The notes beneath the pieces were generated by a model. That model was not told the DNA's origin and did not search any database. It worked only from the letters and a program-made list of their open reading frames with translations. A program made the position numbers and the translations under genes. A stretch of 64,000 nt of DNA from Bretschneidera sinensis (taxonomy: Eukaryota > Streptophyta > Magnoliopsida > Brassicales > Akaniaceae): positions 27,374,727 through 27,438,726 of the forward strand of contig CM043703.1 of the NCBI GenBank assembly GCA_023935145.1, read 5' to 3'. This document shows, piece by piece, positions 11,155 through 23,024 of this stretch. The first letter of the stretch is position 1. Every line of letters begins with the position of its first letter.

Positions 11155-13471
11155 GTAATCGTCTTTCTTCTTCCTTTTCAAGTGTGTTTCTTAATCAAAG
11201 TCGCAAAAAGAAAAAAAAAATCAACAATTGTACATGTGCTAAATTCTCTTATTAATATCTTGGTTGCTTTTCTGATAGATTGATTATATATTACGTGTAT
11301 ATTAAAATACATATTAATTACTTGTTTGTGAAACATTATAACGATGAGCTTCTTGAAATGAAATTGGTATTTGACTATAGATATCAAGCCTTTAGATTTA
11401 AACTTATAAATGTCAAATATTTGATTCTTTGCCAAGAAACATTTTCTCCATTTCATTTTATTGTTTGCTTTGATGTCTACAACTTTTTTATAAGGTATTT
11501 TATTGTTAGGCCATTGGATGTTTCTTCTCTTACCCAAATTATGTTTTCTTTTTAAATTTAATTAAAATAAAAGAAATGGTTGGCAATTTCTAGATATCCT
11601 CATCAATTTGCAGTGTGCACAAGCTCACATAAACATGCTATATATTTCATATTATCACACAATAGTGTTCCAGAAATCTAAATAAAAAAATTTACAATAC
11701 TAATACATGAAATAGAGCCAAGATTTTGCATATCCAATGACAATTATATCCATCACTTACATAGTAAACTAACTAAATCAAGATAAAGCTATTCAATACG
11801 TGTTAAAATGGAGTCTCAAAAGGAAAAAAAAAAAAAAAAAGGTATTTTTTTCCATTTTCTTGCCCGATAGAATGTGATTGTGACATTCCTTATGAGAAAT
11901 AATGTAAAGCGGGAAAATTCAATGGATTTTAAGAGGATAGATGATGATGCTGAGATTCCATATATAAATTGTATTAATTAGATTGCTTCATATTGATAGA
12001 TTACAATTAAATTTCAGATTTTTATTCTATTGTTGACACTCAGCAATGTGATAAGCTAAACACTATATATACCAATGGCATTGTACAAAGTTTACTCAAA
12101 AAAAATTACAATAACTAGAGATGAACTATGGTCGGATGGTGATTTACAAGAAAAACAGTTGATGGAATAACATTTATTCTTTGGTTTTCTGGTAAATCAT
12201 TAATCCGATTAAAGTTTAATTCTATGAGGAAGATACTAAGATCCGTAAGGATGTATAAAGTTTAAGCTCACTTAAATAGTTTTTCTTTTATTTTCAATGT
12301 GATTTATGTCCTAAGTATTAAGTTTTTTACTTTCTCCCTTTTTTTAAGTGACTTAAAAGAAAAATTAACTAACCGAACCCCATTAGTGTGTGGATTTAAT
12401 CTCCTTTGAGATTCGAAATCATTTTCACCAACTTTATTATTGTTTGGAAATTGACAAAAATCTTCTTATATATTTTGTCTATCTTTGACCTCATAGATTC
12501 ATGACCATACTGTACCAGAAGTGCGGCTGAAATAGCCTACAAATCCGCGCTAGTTTTTTTTCTTTTATAAAAATCCATGGCTAGTTTCTGGTACAGTAGT
12601 TTTGATGGTTACCAGATCTGAGGCCGAGACAACTGTCAAATCCACGACAGAGATAGGCTACAAATTCGCGGACTGGTAGCTTGTGCTATAGTCGCGATGG
12701 TTGCTTAATCAATGATCGAAAAGGACGAATAGGCACGGTTGTCGATTGTTGGTGCAACAGTTTTTATTATAGTCACCAGGTCCTTGATGACACTGTCCTT
12801 TGTCTAGATCTCGCTTGGACATCCGATATAAGCTGCATCTGATTTTGCGTTTTCTTTTTGGAATTATCTTGTTTTGTTTATTTTTTCTTGATTAGTGTAG
12901 TTTTTTTATTAAAAAAATTACGTTCTTATTGCTTGATTTATATAGTTGTTGAACAGATGTTGAAATTTTTTTGTTGTAATTGTTTAAAATTAAGATTATC
13001 GTTGTTTATGATAATTAACACAAATTTTGATTTTGAAATTTATTGTTAGAATTAATATTACTATTTTCTTTTTTAAAATTAAGATAAATTTTAAGTATGA
13101 AAAAGTAAAAGTATTTATCAATAATTAATTGCCGATGAACCATAATCTGGAGTTCTTTAAACAATTACTTTATTTACATACTTTTTAACCTAAATACAAA
13201 CTGATAACTAACAAGATTTCTAACCAAGAGAGATAACAAAATTCAAAACTATGAATGGAAAATAATTTTTATTGCTTGTGCATTCTAAAAAAAATAGAAA
13301 GGTAGTAAGTTAAAATGAGACACTATATTTTTCCAGCCAACCATGAATCATATACTCTCTCTTCCTCACATAACTTTTTCTCAATTGATATTGTTCCACT
13401 AGTAAATGCTTAAAGCTTCAACTCTTTGTTTTCTTTATTGAATACAACTTATTGACTGTCTAATATTTATT

Positions 13472-14153
13472 GTGAGGAAATTTGTGAATTCGCAGACCAT
13501 TTTATCAGTGAGTTTGTGGAGGTGCAAGACATATATTCAGCTTCAAAACGTAGTGGCCACTAGCTGGAGACCTACTGCTAGGGGTTGGGTTAAAGTAAAT
13601 ATTGATGGGGCAATGTCTTCCCTTCGAAGCTATGATAGGGATTGTTCGGGACAAGAATTGAGAGTTTCATGCTGCAATGTCTTGTAAGATTAATAGCATA
13701 GTAGATCCAGAGTTTGAAGAAGCAATGGCAATGAGAGAGGCGATTGACTTTGCTGAGGGATTGGGCTTGCAGCATGTCGCTTTTTGAGACTGATTGCCTT
13801 CCTGTGTATCAGACAGTTCAGAGAGATGCTAAGTGTTGGAGACCCCAAATAACAAAATGACCCAATACTTAATAAAAGGTCAAGTCACAGGCTTTACTAA
13901 TTGATCAAATTAAGTTTATTTCCAACAGGATTTGTCCACAATGGATCCTGTTATTAATGATATCGAAGCTCTTCTTGGGAACTTCTGTGCGTGGAAGATT
14001 TTTCAAGCACATAGAACATGTAATGAAGCAGCTCATTCCTTAGCCAAGAATGCTCTCACTATCGAGGAGCATTGTTTGGTTAGAGGATGCATCAAATTTT
14101 CTAGCTCCTTCAATTTTAAAGGACTCGATGTTTTGAGTTTTGACAGTAAATAA
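13472..14153 (+). pseudogene. RNase H-like (RVT_3) pseudogene, unit 2
   Basis: Homologue of the unit 1 pseudogene. It begins in 'WRPTARGWVKVNIDGA', the usual entry into plant RVT_3 domains (W-x-P-x3-G-W-x-K-x-N-x-D-G-A), where the Asp is the first metal ligand. The frame breaks near 13635, near 13790 (a TGA just before 'DCLP') and at the 94-bp insert 13834-13927. The 3' part from 13932 reads 'DPVINDIEALLGNFCAWK' and 'RTCNEAAHSLAKNA' and ends in TAA after 'SFDSK'. A Mutator-like end lies ~30 bp downstream. Confidence 0.75.
13834..13927. other. 94-bp TG...CA segment in pseudogene, unit 2
   Basis: Orthologous to 4177-4271: TGTTGGA start, TCCAACA end, same position between 'AK' and 'DLSTMDP'. 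Its removal together with one G restores the downstream frame. Confidence 0.5.
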
Positions 14154-14188
14154 AAATTTATGTTCCTTCTCTAAAAAAATAGGAAAAA

Positions 14189-14694
14189 TGATGCAGGAGG
14201 ATCTGAGTCAAATGATGCTGAGTTGTCAGATAGCACGTTGTTGGCACTAAGGTACCTAGAGTTGGCAGATCAACGCAAAACTCGTAGGTGGACTACCTAG
14301 AACGGGCCATGAGCTCAAATCAGGCCCCATAAGTCCTTAGTCTGATTGGAAATGGGCTTCCGAGCAAAACTTAGCCTTTTAGCCTTAAGCATCATCATTT
14401 TTAAGCCAATAAACAATGTTTAAGCCCTCAATTTGGCAGTTTTCAGTTTTTAGGAAACTTTTTATTTTTATTTGCAATTACTTCAAATTTGGCCTTAATT
14501 TAATTTTTCTATTTTAGCTTGACCTTATAAATAAGGTTTTAGGGTTTGGTAAACGTTATTATTAAGTTGCATAATTTTGAATAAAATTCAAAGTTCCTCT
14601 GTTTTTTAGGGTTTCTTCTCTTGTGTTATTTTCTTCCCTCTGAATTATCTGTGAAAACTAGCCTGTAGACTAATCGTTATTCTGCCCGGCATCA
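14189..14694 (+). repeat. Gypsy 5' LTR
   Basis: 506 bp, TGATGC...GCATCA. It contains 'CTTATAAATAAGG' near 14523, a likely TATA region, followed by a U-rich leader. Same length as the 3' LTR. Confidence 0.92.
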
Positions 14695-14696
14695 GT

Positions 14697-14710
14697 TGGT
14701 ATCAGAGCTT
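14697..14710 (+). promoter_or_regulatory. Gypsy primer binding site (initiator tRNA-Met)
   Basis: TGGTATCAGAGCTT lies 2 bases after the 5' LTR. This matches the standard plant initiator tRNA-Met primer binding site TGGTATCAGAGC. Confidence 0.9.
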
Positions 14711-14745
14711 CAGCATCTTCCTGGGGTGAGATTTCATTAGTTTCC

Positions 14746-16977
14746 ATGGCTAGTGGTCGTGGTCGTGGTCGTCGCGGGCAGGTTCCGAACAAGGAAGCCA
14801 CACACCGTGATCGTAACGTTTAGGATGCGATGATTGAGGATTTACAGCGACAAGTCGCAGAGTTAACCCAGCATCTAGCGGCACGGAATTTCGGTGATCG
14901 TGAGACAGAAGATCACGATTCTGATTCCAGTTTCGAAAACCCGTATCACAGTCCTGGTCGATTCAGGGAGCATCATGGTCGGGAGGATCGTTATGGAGAC
15001 CTCAGATTCAAAGTGGATCTGCCCGAGTTTTCTGGTACGTTACAGGCTGAAGGATTCATCGATTGGTTAAATGAAGTAGAACATATTTTCGAGTATAAGG
15101 AAGTCCCAGCTCGTGTCAAAGTAAAACTGGTCGCCATCAAACTCAAAGGCAGAGCATCTGCGTGGTAGGAGCAGTTAAGGCGCTCACGAGACCGGCAGGG
15201 CAAGGCCAAGATCACTGATTGGGAAAGGATGAAGAAGAAGATGAAGGCTCACTTCTTTCCTTTCGGCTACACTCAAACCTTGTTTCAGCGAGTTCATTCG
15301 TTGAGGCAAGGCACGAGATCAGTTGATGATTACACAGAGGAGTTCTATCAATTGGTAGCCCGGAATGATTTATCTGAGATGGAAGAGCAGATGGTGGCAA
15401 GGTATTTTGGGGGATTACAACAGCCCCTACAGGATGTCCTCAGACTTCACTTGCAGTGGACCGTTTTTGAAGCATACCAGCGTGCACTTGCGGTGGAAAA
15501 ACAACAAAACAGGAGGCCAATGAACCGCAGGAGTGATCAAAGCAATCGGCCAGTTCGCCCTCAAGAATTCCGTCCTGCCCAGTAGCCACCCCAAGGTAAC
15601 CCTAGCTCAAATATTAGATGTTTCAGATGTGGTGAACAAGGACATAAATCGACTGAGTGCAGGAAGCCTGCTAGTCATAAGGGCAAAAATCTCTTGATTG
15701 AGGACGATGGGGTAGACAAAACTAAGGAGATTGGAGAGCCTGTGTATGATGATGATGATGAAGATGGAGATGTGTTATATGGAGATGGCCATGAGATCTT
15801 GGTTGTTCATAAGAGTTTATTGACCCCCAAGGGCGATACAGGGGACGATTGGTTGATGACCAATATTTTTCACACGACCTGTACAGTTGCAGATAAAGTC
15901 TGCAAGATGATCATTGACAGTGGTAGTTGCGAGAACGTAATGTCTGAAGAGGCTGTCCAAAAATTGCAGTTGAAGACAGATCGTCATCCCAAGCCGTATA
16001 AATTGTCGTGGTTGAATAAAGGTAGTGAGGTAACAGTAGATAGGCGTTGCTTAGTATATTTTTCGATTGGTAGAAAATATTTTGATAATGCTTGGTGTGA
16101 TGTAGTGTTTATGGATGCTTGTCATGTATTGTTAGGCAGACCTTGGCAGTATGATCATAGTGTTATCCACGATGGGCGGAAAAATACCTATTCCCTTAGC
16201 ATCAAAGGGAAAAAGATTGTGTTGGCACCTCGTCGAGAAGGAACCACTCCTACCCCGATAGCCAATAATACTAATCTACTTTCTATGTCCAGGTTTTTAG
16301 CTAAGATTGAGCGTGGAGACGTGGCCTATGCTCTGCTGCCTTGTGGGAATATTGTAGCAGACATGAATCTAGATTTACCAGTAGAGGTACAGTAGCTGCT
16401 GGCAGAATTTTCTGACCTGATGCTAGAGGATCTTCCTCCTAGGTTGCCGCCTGATTTTGAAAAAGTGTTCGAGGTAAACTGTGATGCATCTGGGGTTGGT
16501 ATTGGTGGTGTCCTGAGTCAGGAGGGGCACCCTATAGCTTTTTTCAGTGAGAAGCTATCAAAATCAAAGAAGAAGGTTCAGAGCGATAGTCATCATCGTC
16601 AGGTACTTTTTGATGTTGGTGATTTTGTTTGGGCAATATTAACTCGCGATCATTTTCCCGTGGGAGAGTATAATAAGCTTAAGGAGCGAAAGATTGGACT
16701 CTGTGAGATCCTACAAAAGATCAATGATAACGCCTATAGACTACGCCTACCCAGTCATTTGAGAACTTCTGATGTCTTTAATGTGAAACACCTGAGTCCT
16801 TGTTTTGGGGATTCTGATGAGGCTATTGTGAACTCGAGTACGAGTTCTTTCCAACCCGGGTCGACTGATGCAGGAGGATTTGAGTCAGATGATGCTGAGT
16901 TGTCAGATAGCACGTTGTTGGCACTAAGGTACCTAGAGTTGGCAGATCAGCGCAAAACTGGCAGGTGGACTACCTAG
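14746..16977 (+). pseudogene. Gypsy gag-pol polyprotein, four nonsense codons and two internal deletions
   Basis: One reading frame starts at ATG 14746 ('MASGRGRGRRG') and stays in phase to 16977. It is cut by TAG at 14821, 15166, 15583 and 16393. Gag (retrotrans_gag type) spans 14990-15500. The CCHC knuckle is 'CFRCGEQGHKSTEC' near 15620. An Asp-rich linker follows, and then an aspartic protease with D-S-G ('IIDSGSCENVMS') near 15910. After 'EDLPPRLPP' the frame jumps directly to the start of RNase H ('FEVNCDASGVGIGGVL', first catalytic Asp present). It then jumps to the integrase C-terminus ('VGDFVWAILTRD', 'NDNAYRLRLPS'). The reverse transcriptase, most of RNase H and the integrase catalytic core are absent, yet both joins are in frame. 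The ORF continues into the 3' LTR. It could serve only as a parasite of an autonomous relative. Confidence 0.9.
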
Positions 16978-17371
16978 AACGGGCCATGAGCTCAAATCAG
17001 GCCCTGGAAGTCCTTAGTCTGATTGGAAATGGGCTTCCGAGCAAAACTTTGGCTTTAAGCTTAAGTATCATCATTTTTAAGCCAAAAAACAACGTTTAAG
17101 CCCTCAATTTGGCAGTTTTCAATTTTTAGGAAACTTTTTATTTTTATTTGCAATTACTTAAAATTCGGCCTTAATTTAATTTTTCTATTTTAGCTTGACC
17201 TTATAAATAAGGTTTTAGGGTTTAGTAAACATTATTACTAAGTTGAATAATTTTGAATAAAATTCAGAGTTCCTCTGTTTTTTAAGGTTTCTTCTCTTGT
17301 GTTATTTTCTTCCCTGTGAATTATCTGTTGAAAACTAGCTTGTAGACTAATCGCTATTCTGCCCGGCATCA
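16866..17371 (+). repeat. Gypsy 3' LTR
   Basis: 506 bp, TGATGC...GCATCA. The bases just upstream (ACCCGGGTCGAC) are not a polypurine tract, unlike the usual layout. Confidence 0.92.
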
Positions 17372-18577
17372 AAAAATTAAATTTAGCCACCTATCATATG
17401 GCTTAACTGACACATAAGGACCCGATGTCTCAAAATATACAGATACTCGTGGAATAAGAATTTTTGGATTTAAGAATACAGATATCCCCACCGTTAAATA
17501 ATTGTTAGTAAGATTTGTTATCTCCCGTCATCCCCCCTTACATATCAGCATTTTTTAAGAAATATCCCCTCAGTACCCTTGACAGATACCTTTCACAAAC
17601 CAAATCAATGTCTGATTCAAAAGCAAAACGGGAAGATTCAACACGTTTTCAATCTGTATCTTTGAGTAACAAACAAGGGAAATTCATGTACGCTTTCTTT
17701 TCCTTTTTGTTTCTTCTTTCACTACCAAAAAAAAAAAAATTCAGATCTTCAGTGGTAAGAATCAGTTTGGCATAGAAACAAAGTGTGTGTTTATCAATTG
17801 TTGTGACAAACTCCATTGATGTATATACAAATGTCTGACTCCAGGCCTTTTCAGATCAAGCACCACTTATTGTGTCATCTTTTGAGAATAACAATTACAT
17901 TTCTTTTATCAAAATTAGTATTTTGATTCTGAGCAAAACACAGATTTGATTTCATCTAAGCAATTTCCAGTTCCACAATACCCGACAAAAAATGTAGACA
18001 GGATATCACCTTGACAGTTTATTTTTAATTAATTAATTAATTTATTTTTATATCTTTCTCTGATAACGAAGTGGTAGTAAAATGGTATAATTAAAACCCA
18101 AGCAAACCGCTCCGATCCAATCTTTTGATTCTTGAACCCACCATCCCGAAAATCCCTGCGGGGAGAATATGAGGCTGAAGAAGATGGAGGGAGTGTATGA
18201 GCTGTTACCGTCAACCGTCCCCTGAATTCAATAAATTTCGTAAATTAACACTCCAGGCCTCTAAAAAATTAATACTCTTTCCTATCTCTCATCTCCATTT
18301 TGTAAAAATGTTCAATGATCCCATATGCTTTCCCAACTTCATATAACTATGTACACATCAGGGGCATCAACTAGAGCTCTGTTCTGATCGATGACATCAG
18401 ATCTAGGAGAAGAGAGAGAAAGTGAAGAGAAAGAAAGATAACCAGATTTAGGAGAAATAAGCCGTCCTTGTGGGTACAGAAGGATTCTGTCGCAAGGGGG
18501 GAAGAGTGAGAATGTGTGTGATGAAATGTTGACTTATGATCTGTTAGGGTAATTTCAACGGGTGCAACTGAGTCTTT
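17372..18577. mobile_element. Mutator-like element, unit 2 (right end deleted)
   Basis: Continues the left terminal repeat begun at 14183 before the gypsy insertion ('AATTTAGCCACCTATCATAT'). It then follows unit 6 closely. The right terminal repeat is missing: after 'GAGTCTTTG' the sequence passes straight into module X1. The minus strand keeps the gene-like block around 18120-18200. Confidence 0.75.
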
Positions 18578-19320
18578 GTCGTAAATAAATGTACATAAGA
18601 GATTAAAACTCATTTCTATTTCGTTTTCCCCAAACGGCTATTTAATAACAAGTTTTTTTCAATACTTTCTCAACCATCTTTTTTTTTTTTTCGTTTTCTC
18701 TTCACGAGATAAATTTAATAGAACTAACTATTGAATGACAATGAACAAATCATGAGAACCTTTTTCATGTGAATTTGTATCCTTTATGGTTGTGATTGTC
18801 TTCGTACTGTTCATGGTGAAATGGTGTCACCTTAAAAAAAGAACACTATAATTAGGATTAGACAATTTTCAGGATATCTAAAAAATTTAGATTCTGAAAA
18901 GAAAAAAAAAAGGCGTGATAAAGACAGCTAGTCCTGTCTCGTTCGCATGTATTGATGCATGAACTGTTGTCCAACAACAATTGGCCATAAAATTTTGTAG
19001 ATTCCCTTAACACTAAAAATATAAAATATAGCCTTGTGGTGCTACTATTTTTTGATAACCGTAATAGACAATTAGTAGATCTAAAGTAGGGCCCCCTCCA
19101 ATCACACGTGTGGCACGTGAATATGGTGTGTCCGACGGAAGGCGACGAATCTAATGCAAAAATGTATATCTCATCGAGCATTTTTCAACGGTATCAATTT
19201 TGTACTTTTTCGACTACCAATTGGCCCGATATTGCAATGTCTCCAGAGGATAAACAATTTTGTCCATAACCCAATTGATATCGTTTTTTTTTCTTTCCGT
19301 AAGGGACATTTCAAACCTTA
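18578..19320 (+). repeat. Module X1, unit 2
   Basis: X1 copy with 'ATCTAAAGTAGGGCCCCCTC' and 'AATCACACGTGTGGCACGTG'; both CACGTG palindromes are kept. It is directly fused to the truncated Mutator-like element. Confidence 0.7.
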
Positions 19321-19539
19321 AGGCTGGTTTTGTGAGACTAGAGAACTTTTATACACGTACGAGCATATAATAAGAATATGTTCGGAAATTACTTGCATAA
19401 GTTGTGTGTTCAGGTCTTGTTTAAATTATTATCGATAAAGATCGAACAATGACTAGTTTAGATTTGACGATGAATTGGACTAGGCAAATGAATACTCAAC
19501 TAGGATTCTATATTTTTCCTTAAGGCTTGTAAACTCTTC

Positions 19540-19752
19540 TTATCGTAATTCTGTTGGCTCATCCTCAACATTAAAAAAAATATCCCTCGCATCTACGGCT
19601 AGACCATCTTGTATATCTTTCAACGTGCACTCATCCTCCGAGGAGAGAGTGGTGGTTTCTTCCTTAGCCACCACCTCAAGATCCAAACTAAGTCTCTCTA
19701 TATGAGACTCCACCGAAGAGCTACTCACCTCGACCTCTGATGAACTAAATGG
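19540..19752 (-). pseudogene. Conserved coding-like fragment, unit 2 (best preserved copy)
   Basis: An open minus-strand frame of 62 codons and more, extendable upstream through 'PFSSSEVEVSSS'. It contains 'IERLSLDLEVVAKEETTT', 'DECTLKDIQDGLAV' and 'IFFNVEDE'. No stop occurs inside, whereas units 1 and 4 each have one at the Gln codon after 'KD(I/K)' (CAA or similar to TAA). The residue-level conservation between units and the acidic, Ser-rich composition suggest a real coding ancestor. I cannot name it. Confidence 0.5.
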
Positions 19753-19975
19753 ACAACTACTATATTAAAATAACCAAATAATGGCTTTTGAAAAGACAAT
19801 ATAATTGCGTGTGAGATATTTAACCTTCTAATAGTATTGTGAGCTAAATTATGCTTGTATTATAGGCTTATGTATGAGTATGGGTCATGAGATAGTATTG
19901 GTTTACATTGTAATTAAATTATCATTGTGTTACTTGTTATAGTATCGTTTCAATAAAATAAAAATACAAAAACTT

Positions 19976-20595
19976 TATGTACATAAGAGATGGAAACTCA
20001 TTTCTATTCATTTTTTACTCTATTCATTTTGTGTTCATGAGATAAAGTTAATAGAACTAATTATTTAACGACATTGAGAAAATAATGAAAACCTTTTTCA
20101 TGTGCATTTTAATCAATCATAGGATTATCTTGGTGTTGTTCCGGGTGAGATGGTGGCCACCTCATAAAAAATGAAATATACTGTTAAGATTGGACCACTT
20201 TAAAACATTTTATAGATATTTAAAAATTTTAAAATATGAAAGAAAAAGAAAAAAATGATTAAGATAACCACAATTAGTTGCGCCTCGAGCACCAACTTTT
20301 CTAGATTCTCTTGACTCTAAAAATCCGGATTGGTGGTGGTTTTATTTTTTGATAACTGTCATCAAAAATTAGTAGCTAGATCTAAAGTTGGGCCCCTTCA
20401 ATCACACGGGCAGCATGTATGTCCCGTGGAAGGTGAGGAACTCAGTTGCAGAATGTATATTTCATCGAGCTCTTTTAAACGATACCAGAATTGCATTTTC
20501 CTAAACACCGATATACCTAATGCTGTCAAAAATCTTCTGAAGATGAAAAATTAAGTCAAATGTTTATTCAATTGCATAAGAAACATTTGAAACCA
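19976..20595 (+). repeat. Module X2, unit 3
   Basis: Complete X2 copy of the unit 1 type ('GATCTAAAGTTGGGCCCC', 'CCGGATTGGTGGTGG'), spanning the nominal unit 2/3 boundary. Confidence 0.7.
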
Positions 20596-21586
20596 AGAAT
20601 TTAAGCATCTAAAATAGCGCAAAACGCAAGGGAGATGAGTGGAACTTGTGCCACTTAGGTGTTCTGCAGGTAGAACAACAACTGAGATCTCGCGCTGCTT
20701 ATGAAATCGGTTTTCTTCAATTTTATTTATTCAATTAAATTGAGTAATATAATAGCTTACTTGATTTTTTAATACCATACAACAATATATAAAATTAGAA
20801 AAATCATCTATATTCCATTTAATAAATATTTATATTTCTAATATAAAATATATAAATATAAATACGCTTTTGAGACACTCTCTATCTTAACATTTTAAGA
20901 ATTTTGATGCTCTCGTGCTCCCGCTCCTGCTCTCTTTCCTGCTCAACGATCTTGTATCCTAGATTTCAATCCCATCATTACTTTCATTACTTAATTAATG
21001 GTCCTATTTAGTTTACACAAAACCATGATTAAGTAACATGAAAAAAACTAAACTTCAAGGTGGTATAGTGAACAGTATTCCAAACCATAAGAGGGTAAAT
21101 TTAAATTAACCCTATAAAATATGTACTATGTTGCAAAGTGGTTGTTTGCACTCTAAACTACCACCTTTATTTTTAACAACACTTAAATAAATGGAATTTA
21201 AGATAAATTTTTCTCAAAAAAGATCGATGAAGTTTATTTGATTCTTTAATTCTTTAATTCTTGTCATCTAGAATTTATCAGTCTGGCATAAAAAGAGTAA
21301 TATTGTCTTTATCAAATCTGATGTCTGATGTCAGTGTATACGTACAAAATATACTAGGTAATGACAGAAATGCCAATATTTAAATTGTAACATATATAAC
21401 AATCTTTTTAGTTTAAATATCCCCTCTAAAAAAATTTTAATCGTTGTCCCAACCCTTCAACGCTTTCTATTCAATTAGGTTTTTCCACCAACACGCTTCT
21501 ACGATCAATTTAACAATAGTAAACCTGATATGTAAGTATCTTCAACAAATTTTTTGAGCTGGCCTGTGTTTGAAGTCTCACATGTA

Positions 21587-21694
21587 GGCGTTGCTTGGTA
21601 CATGCATTTAGTTCAAATTAAAGCAAAAAAATTGTCCTTGTTAGGCATTGTTTTTTGCGTTAAGTTGTATTTCAAGCATGTTCCAAACAACATC
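21587..21694. mobile_element. MITE-like element, unit 3
   Basis: GGCGTTGCTTGGTACATGC at the left; the right end is the degraded complement GTTTGGAACATGC. About 108 bp. Confidence 0.6.
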
Positions 21695-23024
21695 ATAATC
21701 ATCTTTCTTCTTCGTTTTCGCCTATGTTTCTTAATCAAAGTCGCAAAAAAAAAAATTAAATAAAATTCAACAATTGTATGTGTGCTAAATTCTCTCATTA
21801 ATATCTTGGTTGCTTTTATGATTGATTGATTATATATTAGTTGTATATTAAAATACACGTTAATTACTTGTTTGTGAAACATTATAGTGATGAGCTTTTT
21901 GAAATGAAATTGCTATTTGACTATAGATATCAAGCCTTTAGATTTGAACTTGTAAATGTCAAATATTTGATTGTTTGCCAAGAAAAATTTTCCCCATTTC
22001 ATTTTATTTTTTTGCTTTGATGTCTATAACTTTTTTGTAAGGAATTTTTATTGTTAGGCCTTTGGATGTTTCTTCTCTTACCCAAATTATGTTGTTCTTT
22101 CATAAAATTTAATTAAAATATAAGAAATGGTTGAAAATTACTAGATATCCTCATCAATTTGCTGTGAAGCTCACATAGACAAGCTATATATTTCACATTA
22201 TAACACATTAGTGTTCCACAAATCTAAATAAAAAAATTTACAATACTAACACATGAAATAAATCCAAGATTTTACATATCCAATGACAATTATATCCATC
22301 ACATACATAGTAAACTAACTAAATCACGATAAAGCTATTCAGTACGTGTTAAATGGAGTCTCAAAAGGGGGAAAAAAAAAAGGTATTTTTTTTTCCATTT
22401 TCTTGCCCGATAAAATGTGATTGTGACATTCCTTATGAGAAATAGTGTAAAGAGGGAAAATTCAATTGATTTTAAGAGGATAGTAGGAATGATGACGCTG
22501 AGATTCCATATATAAATTGCATTAATTAGATTGCTTCATATTGATAGATTACAATTAAATTTCAGACTTTTATTCCATTGTTGACATTCAGCAATGTGGT
22601 AGGCTAAACACTATATATACTAATGGCATTGTACAAAGTTTACACAAACAAAATTACAATAACTAGAGATGAACTATGGTTAGATGGTGATTTACCAAAA
22701 AAACAGTTGATTGAATAACATTTATTCTTTGGTTTTCTGGTAAATCATTAATCCGATTAGAGTTTAATTCAACGAGGAAAATGCTAAGATCCTTTAGGAT
22801 GTGTATAGTTTAAGCTCACTTAAATAGTTTTTCTTTTATTTTCCATGTGATTTATTTAATAAGTACCAATTTTTTTTACTTTCTCTAATTTTTTTAAGTG
22901 ACTGAAACGAAAAATTCACTAACCAACCACCATTAGTATGTGGATTTAACCTCCTTTGAGATTCGAAATCATTTTCACCAACTTTTTTATTGTTTGGAAA
23001 TTGATAAAAATCATCTTATATATT

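Larger units (their letters stand above)
14189..17371 (+). mobile_element. Ty3/gypsy LTR retrotransposon, complete but internally deleted
   Basis: A 3183-bp element bounded by two 506-bp LTRs that begin TGATGC and end GCATCA, with the 5-bp duplication AAAAA at 14184-14188 and 17372-17376. It sits inside the left terminal inverted repeat of the unit 2 Mutator-like element; units 1, 4 and 6 show the empty site. The order is gag with zinc knuckle, protease, a stub of RNase H and the integrase C-terminus. The reverse transcriptase and integrase core are missing. The LTRs differ at several places (for example CTCGTAGG against CTGGCAGG), so the insertion is not very recent. It is non-autonomous. 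Confidence 0.93.
9434..20029. repeat. Tandem unit 2 of the array
   Basis: Same block order as unit 1, with the central block (12380-13450) that unit 1 lost. It carries the gypsy element and a deletion of about 1.8 kb that removes the right end of the Mutator-like element, the second inverted-repeat element and the AT-rich module; the junction is near 18577. Unit 3 has the identical junction. Stretches 10000-11030, 11160-12380 and 12400-13470 contain no gene I can identify. 12500-12700 has short internal imperfect repeats around 'GAAATAGCCTACAAATCCGC'. Confidence 0.85.

Noticed and set aside
11178..11555. Overlapping ORFs of 91-119 codons on both strands, with similar ORFs near 35644, 47870 and 56648
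   Set aside because: The peptide recurs only because the array unit recurs. In units 1, 3 and 4 a T-run length change breaks it, the composition is that of AT-rich DNA, and no domain is recognisable.
14697..14710. Possible tRNA-Met gene fragment
   Set aside because: Only the 3'-end complement is present and it sits next to an LTR, so it is a primer binding site. The same applies at 42825-42858 and 58829-58842.
22940..23024. N-terminal extension of the Ale-like ORF
   Set aside because: These codons are array sequence upstream of the junction; homology to copia starts only after 23025.
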